Notes under the pieces: generated by a model | What the model saw: the letters and a program-made list of their open reading frames with translations, nothing else | Databases searched by the model: none | Told to the model about the DNA's origin: nothing | Made by a program: the position numbers and the translations under genes | Shown: positions 24,325 through 32,403 of the stretch, piece by piece | Position numbering within the stretch: the first letter of the stretch is position 1 | How the letters are laid out: every line of letters starts with the position of its first letter | DNA from: Congregibacter brevis | GTDB taxonomy: Bacteria; Pseudomonadota; Gammaproteobacteria; Pseudomonadales; Halieaceae | DNA: 64,000 nucleotides | Direction of reading: 5' to 3' | Assembly (NCBI RefSeq): GCF_045689245.1 | Contig: NZ_CP136865.1 | Span: 1,798,001 to 1,862,000, forward strand

Positions 24325-27300
24325 TTAGTCAGTTTCACCTACGTCTACAGGTCCCTGTCGTAGCAGTCCAAGGCCGCTTTCCTTGAAGGCAGTTCGCAGA
24401 ACTTCAAAGTCACCGGTGAGATAGTCATTGATAGCCGACACGGTGCTTTCGACTCGCGCTTCCGCGAGCTGAGCAAAGACCAGCGCCGTTGGGCTTGGTG
24501 CCTCATAGGTCGACGTTAGGAACGATTTTGCGCGTCTTAACGTATTCTCCGCCATTTCATCGACATAGGGACGTCCCTTATTGGCTTTGGGATTACGTAA
24601 TGTTGCTTCCAGCGATGTGAGCGCTTTAAGACTAGTTTTGACTTGCTCTTTCAGTCCGACGTATTTCTGTGCGTCGGGTGCTTGGGCGAGCAACGTCTCT
24701 ATAGTGCCGAGGTCTCGTCGTGCAGTGATGATTTGGCTCAGGGCGTTATTGATCGTCCCCTGTAGCTCCTGAAGCTGAAGCTGCATGTCCTGATTGGCCT
24801 GCATCGCCGCCAGAGACACTGATACGCGAGGATCGGCCAAGACCTCTGCTTCTAAGGACTCAGACTGATCATCAAAGCTGACAGTAAAAGTGTAGGTGCC
24901 GGGTAGGACTTCGATCCCACTGGGCAAGTCCACGTCAGATTTCTTCTTGTCTCCTGGGAGCCTGGGTAGCCCATCGCGCTTTAGATTCCAGGTTACGCGA
25001 TTGATACCCTGATGAACGTCCGTACTAAAGCTGCGAATGTGCTCGCCGTTCGAGTCTTTGACCGTTATGGTCGCGCGAGGGTCGGGACTTTTCTCGTCGC
25101 CGGCGTCCTCAGCACTTTTAGCCTTATCAGCGCGAAGGCCGATGCTGCGCTGCTTTTCTTTTCTGGCGTCGGGGTGGGTAAGATCTCCGCCGCTTGCCAT
25201 GAAAGTCAGGACAACGCCGTAGTCCTCATTCTTCGCAACATATTCTCCGTTACCCAGGAACCGACTGCCGATAATGGGATTACTGTCGTACTGCTGCCCC
25301 ACCGTCGCGCCAAGCAGTGCGAAGCGCCTGTCAAAATCGTCTGCGCTCAGACCGCGTAACGGAGAAATATCATCGATAACGTAGATACCTCTTCCATGCG
25401 TGCCGACCACAAGGTCGTTCTCTCGCTCCTGAAATGCCAGATCCATCACCGACGCGGTCGGTACTCCCGCCGTGTATTTGGTCCAGCCGTCTCCACCGTT
25501 CAGACTGAGAAACAAGCCGAATTCGGTGCCTAACCAGAGTAGCTCTGGGTCCTGGGGATCCTGAAGAACGGACAAGGCATAACCCTTAAGCTTGTCGTCG
25601 CTCAGACGCGTCCATTTCTGGCCGAAGTTATCCGCACGATAAACGTAGGGGGTAAAATCCCCGCGACGATGGTTGTCGAATACGACGTAGGCGACATCTT
25701 CATCATGAGGGCTGGGGTAAATCATCGGAACCCAGGTGTGCTCTGGAACTCCACGGACTCGATCCTCCACACTGCGCCAGCTCTTTCCGCCATCCTTGGT
25801 GACGTGGATCCGGCCATCGTCTGTGCCTACCCAGATCACTCCCTCGGTAACCTTGGACGGCGCAACAGCAATAATCGTCGTGTAGTTTTCCGCTGCAGTG
25901 ACATCAAGGGTAATGCCGCCGGAGGTTCGAAATGACTGCCATTCACTATTGTTGGTGGTCAAATCATCGCTGATCACCGTCCAGCTCAGACCTCGGTCGG
26001 TGGACTTATGCAGGAATTGGCTGCCGTAATAGATCGTGGCCGGATCAAAGGGATCAATAGCAAAGCCAGCAGACCAGTTGAAACGCAGATCCGTGTCCAG
26101 GGTAGGGGGGCTAGGGCGAATCAGTCGTTGTTCGCCATTGTTCAGGTTCCAGCGTGACAGGTTGCCACCCTGACTCATGGCGTAGCCCGTATCGGGTATC
26201 TCTGGATCGGGCACCGTATCGAAGCCATCACCAAATCCCACTTCTCGCCAATGGAGCGTTCGGATTCCACCCACGTCAAAGGTCTCCGCATCACCACGCC
26301 AGGAACCGTTGTCCTGCAGTCCGCCGTAGACATGGTAGGGATGCGCGTTATCAACAGCGATATGGTAGAACTGGGCTAACGGTAAATTTTCTATGAATCG
26401 CCAGGTATCGCCCGCATCACGGGTGATCGCGATACCGCCATCGTTACCCGAAATCATATGCGACGGATCGTTTGGATTAATCCACCAGGCATGGGTATCA
26501 ATGTGTACGGTTTCCCCAGGAGCGCAGCAGTCGATGGCCTCAATATAGTTAAACGTTTTACCTCCATCAATGGAACGCCTAACGCGACTCTCGACGTTAT
26601 ACACCGTGTCAGGGTCCTTGGGATCGACGTCCAGAAGGGTGTAGTAGAACGGTCTGATGGTGATGTTTGTCTCATCGTTGACGGTTTTCCAGCTCATGCC
26701 GCCGTCGTCTGATCGGATAAGTGCGGAGTCTTTGGCTTCGACCAGCGCGTAAACACGGGATGGGTCACTGGGAGCTATCGCGAAAATTGAGCGGCCTAGG
26801 TCACCTTCCGGTATGCCGTCTTCTGCGGAGAGTTGCGTCCAGCTTTCGCCAGCATTGAGCGAATAATAGAGCCCGGAACCGGGCCCTCCACTCTCAAAAC
26901 GGTAGGGCCAGCGGCGGAACTGCCATAGAGATGCAAAGAGTTTGTTCGGATTGCTGGGGTCAATTTTTACATCGGTAGCGCCTGTTCGCCCATTGGGGCC
27001 AGTGAGCAAAGGTGTCCAGGTTTTACCACCATCTGTTGTTTTAAAAACGCCACGATCCCCTCCATCATTCCAAAGAGGCCCCAACGCTGACACGTAGGCA
27101 GTTTCAGGATCGGTAGGGTGAAGGGCTATTCGATTGATTCGTTCGGTGCCCTCCAGCCCGGACTTGACCCACGTCCGACCACCGTCGGTGGATCGGTACA
27201 GGCCATCGCCGATCGATGTGGAATTCCGTGTGGCTCCTTCACCCGTTCCCACCCAAATAACATCGGGATAGCTTTGGTTTATCGCGATGGCGCCGATGGA

Positions 27301-27567
27301 GTTGACAGGCTGATCATCGAAAAGTGCGTTCCAGGTGATGCCGCCATTATCGGATCGCCAAACACCGCCAGACGCCGCGCCAACCACTATGAGCTTTGGG
27401 TTGGAGGTTACTGAGGCTACGGCACTGACTCGTCCCGACATGCCTGCGGGGCCAATATTTCGCGCCTCCATGCCTGTCAATAGATCCGAATCTAGAGCGC
27501 TCGCGCTAGCCGCAGAAAAAAGGATTGAGCCGCCAAGAATCACTGTGATTCGTGAAATTGCGTTCAT
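24325..27567 (-). CDS. Large secreted Asp-box (VPS10/sortilin-like) protein, copy 2
   Basis: A 1,080-residue exported protein (signal peptide about 1-25, ending SASALDSD) with eleven Asp-box motifs in the same order as the other two copies, for example SDNGGITW, STDGGRTW, TTDGGKTW, SLNAGESW, SIDGGKTF, TRDAGDTW, STDRGLSW and TKDGGKSW. The N-terminal strand LTGMEARNIGPAGMSGRVSA differs from copies 1 and 3 (PxRGGRS), so this is the most diverged paralogue. An acidic/basic insert lies near residues 800-850 (KEKQRSIGLRADKAKSAEDA), and a helical C-terminal part follows. Its gene ends 92 nt before the aspartoacylase-like gene on the same strand, so the two plus the amidase may be co-expressed. Confidence 0.85.
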   Translation of the reverse strand: MNAISRITVILGGSILFSAASASALDSDLLTGMEARNIGPAGMSGRVSAVASVTSNPKLIVVGAASGGVWRSDNGGITWNALFDDQPVNSIGAIAINQSYPDVIWVGTGEGATRNSTSIGDGLYRSTDGGRTWVKSGLEGTERINRIALHPTDPETAYVSALGPLWNDGGDRGVFKTTDGGKTWTPLLTGPNGRTGATDVKIDPSNPNKLFASLWQFRRWPYRFESGGPGSGLYYSLNAGESWTQLSAEDGIPEGDLGRSIFAIAPSDPSRVYALVEAKDSALIRSDDGGMSWKTVNDETNITIRPFYYTLLDVDPKDPDTVYNVESRVRRSIDGGKTFNYIEAIDCCAPGETVHIDTHAWWINPNDPSHMISGNDGGIAITRDAGDTWRFIENLPLAQFYHIAVDNAHPYHVYGGLQDNGSWRGDAETFDVGGIRTLHWREVGFGDGFDTVPDPEIPDTGYAMSQGGNLSRWNLNNGEQRLIRPSPPTLDTDLRFNWSAGFAIDPFDPATIYYGSQFLHKSTDRGLSWTVISDDLTTNNSEWQSFRTSGGITLDVTAAENYTTIIAVAPSKVTEGVIWVGTDDGRIHVTKDGGKSWRSVEDRVRGVPEHTWVPMIYPSPHDEDVAYVVFDNHRRGDFTPYVYRADNFGQKWTRLSDDKLKGYALSVLQDPQDPELLWLGTEFGLFLSLNGGDGWTKYTAGVPTASVMDLAFQERENDLVVGTHGRGIYVIDDISPLRGLSADDFDRRFALLGATVGQQYDSNPIIGSRFLGNGEYVAKNEDYGVVLTFMASGGDLTHPDARKEKQRSIGLRADKAKSAEDAGDEKSPDPRATITVKDSNGEHIRSFSTDVHQGINRVTWNLKRDGLPRLPGDKKKSDVDLPSGIEVLPGTYTFTVSFDDQSESLEAEVLADPRVSVSLAAMQANQDMQLQLQELQGTINNALSQIITARRDLGTIETLLAQAPDAQKYVGLKEQVKTSLKALTSLEATLRNPKANKGRPYVDEMAENTLRRAKSFLTSTYEAPSPTALVFAQLAEARVESTVSAINDYLTGDFEVLRTAFKESGLGLLRQGPVDVGETD

Positions 27568-27638
27568 CGATGAAAAGCCCGTAGGTAGAATTCCAGGGCG
27601 TGTAGACTACATTTTTTTCACAGGTCCTTCATCGACTT

Positions 27639-28472
27639 TTAGTGTATCCACCCGCCGGTTGCCTGGAGCGGAGCCTGAGAACCCTTAGCGCTCACCCATA
27701 GGGCCACAGCCTTTGCCATTGCCCCAGCTTCACTTGTTTTGGGTAGCGCCACTTCGGCTTTACCGTCAGCAGAAACGAGCGGTAGCTCAGCTTTAGCAAG
27801 CACCACAAAATCGTTGACCAGACGCTTGCCGCGATTCTCTCCTCTGCGTACCTCGCTCACCTGCTCCATGCTTAGCCAGGCCACGTGCACGCGATACTCA
27901 TCAATGCTATCGCTACCGCCGGGGGCGCTATAGCGAACTCGTAGTTCGTTATTGTGGAGCACTGCGTGCAGCTCACCGCCTAGACCGGCAGTGGTCGGGA
28001 TCGCTCTACCTTGGCGCCATCCATGCCACTCGGTCCCGCCGGCGACTACCCCGGGGGTGTACACGCCGCGGACGACGCCTTCACGAGCGTATTGCCGCTG
28101 GCGTTGCCCAAAGGATTCCTTCGCGAAGCGATCTGGCCATCCGATAGAGTCCCAGTAGTTCACATGGAAGGCGACGGGCACAAAGTCTGTCCATAAGCCT
28201 TTGTGAGCTTTGAGCCCGGATATCCATCTATCCGCAGGGGGGCAACTGCTACAGCCTTCGGAAGTATAGAGCTCCACCAAGGGTACTGGTGCGGGCCCGG
28301 AACTATAGCTCTGTTGCGTGTCTGTCTGCGATTGCGCATTTGCGATGGCAGAGTCGACTGTCAGATACAAACCGAGTGCCACGGCGATCCAAAACATGGA
28401 TCGTACAGACGCGCTGCATGTCAGGCTTGAAGCGGGGTTACGGTCCGTATGTCTGCGATAGTGATTCATCAT
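27639..28472 (-). CDS. DUF1223 thioredoxin-like exported protein
   Basis: A 277-residue protein of the DUF1223 family, which has a thioredoxin-related fold: VELYTSEGCSSCPPADRWI carries a CxxC near residue 80, followed by FVPVAFHVNYWDSIGWPDRF and RGVYTPGVVAGGTEWHG. A membrane anchor or late signal segment (about 25-45, MFWIAVALGLYLTVDSAIAN) precedes it. The start ATG at 28472 overlaps the stop of the sensor-kinase gene by 4 nt (ATGA), so it is translationally coupled; ATG 28469 is the only near alternative. Last gene of the Spondin_N/two-component operon, where it might repair or reduce exported proteins. Confidence 0.85.
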   Translation of the reverse strand: MMNHYRRHTDRNPASSLTCSASVRSMFWIAVALGLYLTVDSAIANAQSQTDTQQSYSSGPAPVPLVELYTSEGCSSCPPADRWISGLKAHKGLWTDFVPVAFHVNYWDSIGWPDRFAKESFGQRQRQYAREGVVRGVYTPGVVAGGTEWHGWRQGRAIPTTAGLGGELHAVLHNNELRVRYSAPGGSDSIDEYRVHVAWLSMEQVSEVRRGENRGKRLVNDFVVLAKAELPLVSADGKAEVALPKTSEAGAMAKAVALWVSAKGSQAPLQATGGWIH

Positions 28473-29941
28473 GCGGGTTGCGGAAGCCAAAAGCTGAATT
28501 CTGTCCCGTGATTGCCTTCACTGCGCACCGCTATCTGGGAGCGGTGAAGATCGACGATCCGTTTGACAATCGCGAGGCCCAGTCCGGTACCCCCCATTGC
28601 AGAATCAGAGGTTGAATCGGTGTCTCTTTGATAAAAGCGTTCAAAGATCCGCGGAATATCCTGAGAGGCTATCCCATCGCCATTGTCCGAGACTTGTACA
28701 CGCACTCGCTCAGCATCATCAGTGACTCGAACGGTGATCTCGCCGCCTGCGGGTGTATGTCGCAGAGCATTGTGGATCAAGTTTTCCAGCAGTCTGTGGA
28801 TCATCGCTATATCGGCACGCACCTGCAGACTTTCGCTCGCTGCTTCCGTGGTGAGGGTGATTCCCCGTTCGCGAGCTGAGACTTCATGGTCAAGGACGAT
28901 GTCTTGAATCAATTCCATGACCGGAAAGTTCTCCCAGTGAGGTTCTACGGTGCCCGATTCCAATGTGGATAATTCAAACAATTCGCCGATCAATTCGTTC
29001 AGGCGCAGTGCATGTTTATGGGCCGTGCGGATGTAGTCCTCCTGGGCGCTCGTGTCCAGGTCCTTAACCATCAGTGTTTCGAGGAAGCCCTGTATGGAGC
29101 TCACGGGGGTTCGAAGATCATGAGATACGTTGGCTATAAGCTCTCGTCGATTACGATCGATCTCCGTCTGCGCATCAAACTGCTGCTCGATACGCTCACT
29201 CATATCTGTGATCGCAGCACCCAAGAGGCCAACTTCGTCTTTGGTTGATTGCTGTGAATCAATGTCAATTGCGCCGGTATAGCTGTCTTCACGATAGCGA
29301 CTCACCGCCGAAGCGAGTCGCTGCAGTCTGCGCGTCAGCAGAAAGAACAGCAGTAGACCGCCGATCATCGCAAAGCATAATGCCGCTGCGATCGTTGCGA
29401 CCCCCGTTTGCAGGTTGTAGCTGTTCGCTAATGATTGCTGTATCCCGTCATAGTCTTTGCCATTCAGTACGGTGTACAGGTAGGCAGACACGTCTCCTGC
29501 GTCGTCGAGTATGGGGGATACAGAAAATATCTTGCTGTCTGTATCGCTGCGCGGGTCGTCAGCGAAGATAGGCAGCTTACTGCTGTCGCGCATAAAGCGC
29601 TTTAAGGGCGCCATATCTACTTGCTGACGTAACACCGTTCCTTCAGGGAGAGCGTGGGACAGAATCCGCCCTTCGGTGTCCAGTAGATAAACCTCAACAA
29701 TAGGATTGATGAACATGACGTGATGTGCCAGCTCCTTGAGCGCTACTTCGTTGACTCCTGTGGGACCAAACAAAGGCATGTCTTCGGCTGCGTGGAGTGC
29801 GATGTCACGATTGATGCGCTGGGTTGTTTCCAGAGCATAGAGCTCGCTGGTTCTCGTGCTGATGCCAATCAGAACGCCGCCCGCAATAATGAAAAGAAGA
29901 CCTGTGGCTAAGGCCAAGCGCAGGTATAAGTGCTGGAACAT
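28469..29941 (-). CDS. Two-component sensor histidine kinase
   Basis: A 490-residue inner-membrane kinase: TM1 (about 5-27), a periplasmic sensor of about 150 residues (28-178), TM2 (about 180-203), HAMP (204-255), HisKA with phospho-acceptor His 274 in ANVSHDLRTPVSSI, and HATPase_c with N box HRLLENLIHNALRH, G1 VSDNGDGI and G2 GGTGLGLAIVKRI. The periplasmic part (VYLLDTEGRILSHALPEGT) looks like a single Cache/PAS-like domain, so the ligand is external. ATG 29941 starts 2 nt after the regulator stop, with GGAG at the end of the regulator gene. It pairs with that regulator and probably senses something linked to the upstream Spondin_N proteins. Confidence 0.93.
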   Translation of the reverse strand: MFQHLYLRLALATGLLFIIAGGVLIGISTRTSELYALETTQRINRDIALHAAEDMPLFGPTGVNEVALKELAHHVMFINPIVEVYLLDTEGRILSHALPEGTVLRQQVDMAPLKRFMRDSSKLPIFADDPRSDTDSKIFSVSPILDDAGDVSAYLYTVLNGKDYDGIQQSLANSYNLQTGVATIAAALCFAMIGGLLLFFLLTRRLQRLASAVSRYREDSYTGAIDIDSQQSTKDEVGLLGAAITDMSERIEQQFDAQTEIDRNRRELIANVSHDLRTPVSSIQGFLETLMVKDLDTSAQEDYIRTAHKHALRLNELIGELFELSTLESGTVEPHWENFPVMELIQDIVLDHEVSARERGITLTTEAASESLQVRADIAMIHRLLENLIHNALRHTPAGGEITVRVTDDAERVRVQVSDNGDGIASQDIPRIFERFYQRDTDSTSDSAMGGTGLGLAIVKRIVDLHRSQIAVRSEGNHGTEFSFWLPQPA

Positions 29942-29943
29942 CT

Positions 29944-30720
29944 TCACGGCTCCACCTGAAAACGATAACCCACGCCCCATACTGTGCTTACGTATAGCGG
30001 GTTCCCGGGGTCTTCTTCGATTTTGCCGCGTAGGCGATTAATGTGGGTATTGACCGTGTGCTCGTAACCGTCGTGGCCGTATCCCCAAACCTCGTCAAGG
30101 AGCTCCGAGCGCCGGAACACTCGTCCCGGCTGTTTTGCGAAGTGCAAAAGTAGATCGAACTCTCGGGACGTAAGCTCGATACGATCACCGTTCATGGTGA
30201 CACGATGGGTTCGATCGCATATAGAGAACGGTCCCAGTTCCAGCGGCGGGTCCTCAGCGTTGTTCTCCTGAGACCGAGTCTGCTGACGTGTCATGCCGGC
30301 GCGTCGCAGTAAAGCCTTTGCCCGCGCCGTGAGTTCTAGAGGGCTAAAAGGTTTGGTTAGGTAATCGTCTGCCCCAAGTTCCAGACCCAGGACACGGTCA
30401 AGCTCACTGGACTTAGCGGTGAGCATAAGAATAGGGGTGATGCTTCCTTGCTCGCGTAACTGGCGACAGATATCCAATCCACCCACACCGGGGAGCCTCA
30501 GGTCGAGAACCATGAGGTCCCAGGACTCGCTGCGGGCAAGTTGAAGAGCATCATCGCCACGATCACAGTGAGTCAATTCAGCATTGAGGTCCTCCAGATG
30601 CATGACGATGAGTCGGGCTATGTCTTCATCATCCTCAACGACGAGAATACGAGGAAGAGGGATGGTGCTTGCTACGTCGCGGCGACTTGCGTTGACGGTA
30701 GATAGAGGCGCTTCGGTCAT
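29944..30720 (-). CDS. OmpR/PhoB-family response regulator
   Basis: Receiver domain (about 24-135) with acidic pocket VVEDDED, phospho-acceptor Asp 73 in VLDLRLPG and Lys 103 in LTAKSS, then an OmpR-type winged helix (about 160-255) ending STVWGVGYRFQVEP. It is the cytoplasmic DNA-binding partner of the sensor encoded immediately after it. I chose ATG 30720 (GAG 7 nt upstream), which leaves a 23-residue tail before the receiver. An ATG at 30795, one base after the stop of the Spondin_N lipoprotein gene, is a coupled alternative adding 25 residues. Its targets may include the divergent region upstream of the operon. Confidence 0.92.
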   Translation of the reverse strand: MTEAPLSTVNASRRDVASTIPLPRILVVEDDEDIARLIVMHLEDLNAELTHCDRGDDALQLARSESWDLMVLDLRLPGVGGLDICRQLREQGSITPILMLTAKSSELDRVLGLELGADDYLTKPFSPLELTARAKALLRRAGMTRQQTRSQENNAEDPPLELGPFSICDRTHRVTMNGDRIELTSREFDLLLHFAKQPGRVFRRSELLDEVWGYGHDGYEHTVNTHINRLRGKIEEDPGNPLYVSTVWGVGYRFQVEP

Positions 30721-30796
30721 AGACAGCTCGGAATCAAGGCGGAACAGTTCTCTTAGAGGACGGTTAGCCGCTCGAGTTCCCAAGCTGTGTCTCATG

Positions 30797-31510
30797 CTAC
30801 TGCGTCCGAGTGACACGAAGGCGTGCTACGGGGTTGTCGAAGCGATGAGTCTGATTCAAAACGGAACCCATCAAGCCATCATCTGAGGTGACAACACCGC
30901 CGTGCATGGTGACCTGATCGGCCAGATCATCGCGAGCGCTGTTCAGCCCTTCACCGCCATCGGCGGGCCCCGGAATAGTGCCTGCTGCCTCGGTGTTAGC
31001 TTCGGTGCCTGCATCGTAGGCGATGGTGCTAAAGGAGAGTGAGTCGCCTACAGCCATTTGAGAGACGTCGATACTGTTCAGGCCAGTGATCGCATCATTC
31101 GTATTTACCAGCATGGTGGAGACGGAGAGACGAATTCCCGAGGTGTCATCTCCTTCGATTTCCAACAACACCATGTCGCTGGCACCGGGTCCCACGGGCG
31201 CTTCCCCGCTTGCAGTTACTGCATCACTAAACTCATTCAAAAGCTCGCTATTGTCGCCGCCTTCAGCAAGCAGCTCTAAGCCTGCAGATGCAGGTTGACC
31301 AATGGTAAATACGCGCTGGCTGTCTTCATGGAGCATAACTGCTAAGGGGGACAGAGGCTGCCCGATGGTCAGATTCACAACGCTGACTTCAAAGCTGGCA
31401 TTTGTTACGGGTACCGGCGTTGGCTCGGGGGCGGGAGGCGTAGTGATGCCGCCGCTGTCACCGCAGGCGACGAGAACACTGGCAGCGAGCGAAAGATATA
31501 GATATCTCAT
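30797..31510 (-). CDS. Spondin_N-domain lipoprotein
   Basis: A 237-residue lipoprotein (MRYLYLSLAASVLVACGD, lipobox LVAC, Cys 16), a Pro/Thr-rich linker to about residue 35, and a Spondin_N domain: FEVSVVNLTIGQPLSPLAVM, LLAEGGDNSELLNEF, RLSVSTMLVNTNDAITGL and the C-terminal HRFDNPVARLRVTRTQ. In animals this domain occurs in secreted adhesion proteins; bacterial copies have no assigned role. It lies 10 nt after a second, non-lipidated Spondin_N gene and directly before the response-regulator gene, in one operon. The lipid anchor suggests one partner is tethered while the other is released. Confidence 0.88.
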   Translation of the reverse strand: MRYLYLSLAASVLVACGDSGGITTPPAPEPTPVPVTNASFEVSVVNLTIGQPLSPLAVMLHEDSQRVFTIGQPASAGLELLAEGGDNSELLNEFSDAVTASGEAPVGPGASDMVLLEIEGDDTSGIRLSVSTMLVNTNDAITGLNSIDVSQMAVGDSLSFSTIAYDAGTEANTEAAGTIPGPADGGEGLNSARDDLADQVTMHGGVVTSDDGLMGSVLNQTHRFDNPVARLRVTRTQ

Positions 31511-31520
31511 GGTCTGCTCC

Positions 31521-32222
31521 TTAGTTAACGGTCACAACAACGCGAACTACAGGGTTCAACCAGCGATGCACGGTATTGTCGATATCGCTGTTGCCACCAC
31601 CTAAGTTGTCGTCCCCAAGAACGTTACGATGAATGTGTACGAAGCCTTCGGCTGTCGCGGCAATACCAGTGCCACCGGTGCCGCTGGCCGCCAGTACGGG
31701 AGGGGGGGCGGGATATCCGGGCTCGCCCGGTGCGCCGCTACCAACCACCTCATCATTACCTTCTGTACCAGAGTCATAGGCGTTGACGCCGTATACATAG
31801 CGGCCCGGCTCCGTGGGTATCTCGATAGCATTGAGACCCATGAACCCATCGTTGCTGGGCAGAATCATCGCCACGATGGACAAGCGCGTGTTGTCCGGCG
31901 CGTCATCGGTGTTGAGCATAGCGGTGGTGCGCTGACCTGGCGCTAAGAGACCTTCCGCCGGGTTGGTTACGACGGTGGCGTTGATAGCCTCTACATCGGC
32001 TACCAGAGCGGAGATGTCGCCACCCTCGGCCATAGCCTGAAGGCTGGCGCTTGCAGCCTCTCCGCTAGTAAACAGACTCGCGTTTGAGGCGTGAGCGGCT
32101 ACGAGCAGCGGAGTGAAGTAGCTTCCCCGCGTGAGGTTTATGATTTCAACGTCGAACTGGGCAGCGCCTGCCGGCGCGATTGATGTAGCTAGTAAAGCGA
32201 GTGATGCAAAGGTCTTTTTCAT
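31521..32222 (-). CDS. Spondin_N-domain secreted protein
   Basis: A 233-residue exported protein with an ordinary signal peptide (MKKTFASLALLATSIAPAGA, then AQF) and the same Spondin_N pattern as its neighbour: FDVEIINLTRGSYFTPLLVA, AEGGDISALVADV, RLSIVAMILPSNDGFMGLNA, and a C-terminal HRWLNPVVRVVVTVN. A Gly/Pro-rich loop (about 165-195) separates the last strands. It is the first gene of the operon with the Spondin_N lipoprotein, two-component pair and DUF1223 protein. Its upstream region (32223-32403) contains a perfect 8-bp hairpin and is shared with the divergent Asp-box copy 3. Confidence 0.88.
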   Translation of the reverse strand: MKKTFASLALLATSIAPAGAAQFDVEIINLTRGSYFTPLLVAAHASNASLFTSGEAASASLQAMAEGGDISALVADVEAINATVVTNPAEGLLAPGQRTTAMLNTDDAPDNTRLSIVAMILPSNDGFMGLNAIEIPTEPGRYVYGVNAYDSGTEGNDEVVGSGAPGEPGYPAPPPVLAASGTGGTGIAATAEGFVHIHRNVLGDDNLGGGNSDIDNTVHRWLNPVVRVVVTVN

Positions 32223-32261
32223 GATGAGGACTCCAGTGATGTTATGGAGCCGCCAGTGTTG

Positions 32262-32280
32262 CTCCGAGCGGTGCTCGGAG
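32262..32280. promoter_or_regulatory. Perfect 8-bp inverted repeat in divergent promoter region
   Basis: CTCCGAGC-ggt-GCTCGGAG is a perfect hairpin or operator between the Spondin_N operon and Asp-box copy 3, 40 nt before the Spondin_N start. No T-tract follows on either strand, so it is not a typical terminator. It could be an operator or a stem in the Spondin_N mRNA leader. Confidence 0.5.
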
Positions 32281-32403
32281 TTATCACAAAAGTCTCACGA
32301 TTTGTTTACATGTTTGTCTCGCGACTTTTCAGTGCTGCCTCGCCACGACTCTTTAGCTCTGGGGTATGCTAGCAACGGTTAAGTGTTAGGCGATGATCAT
32401 CCC

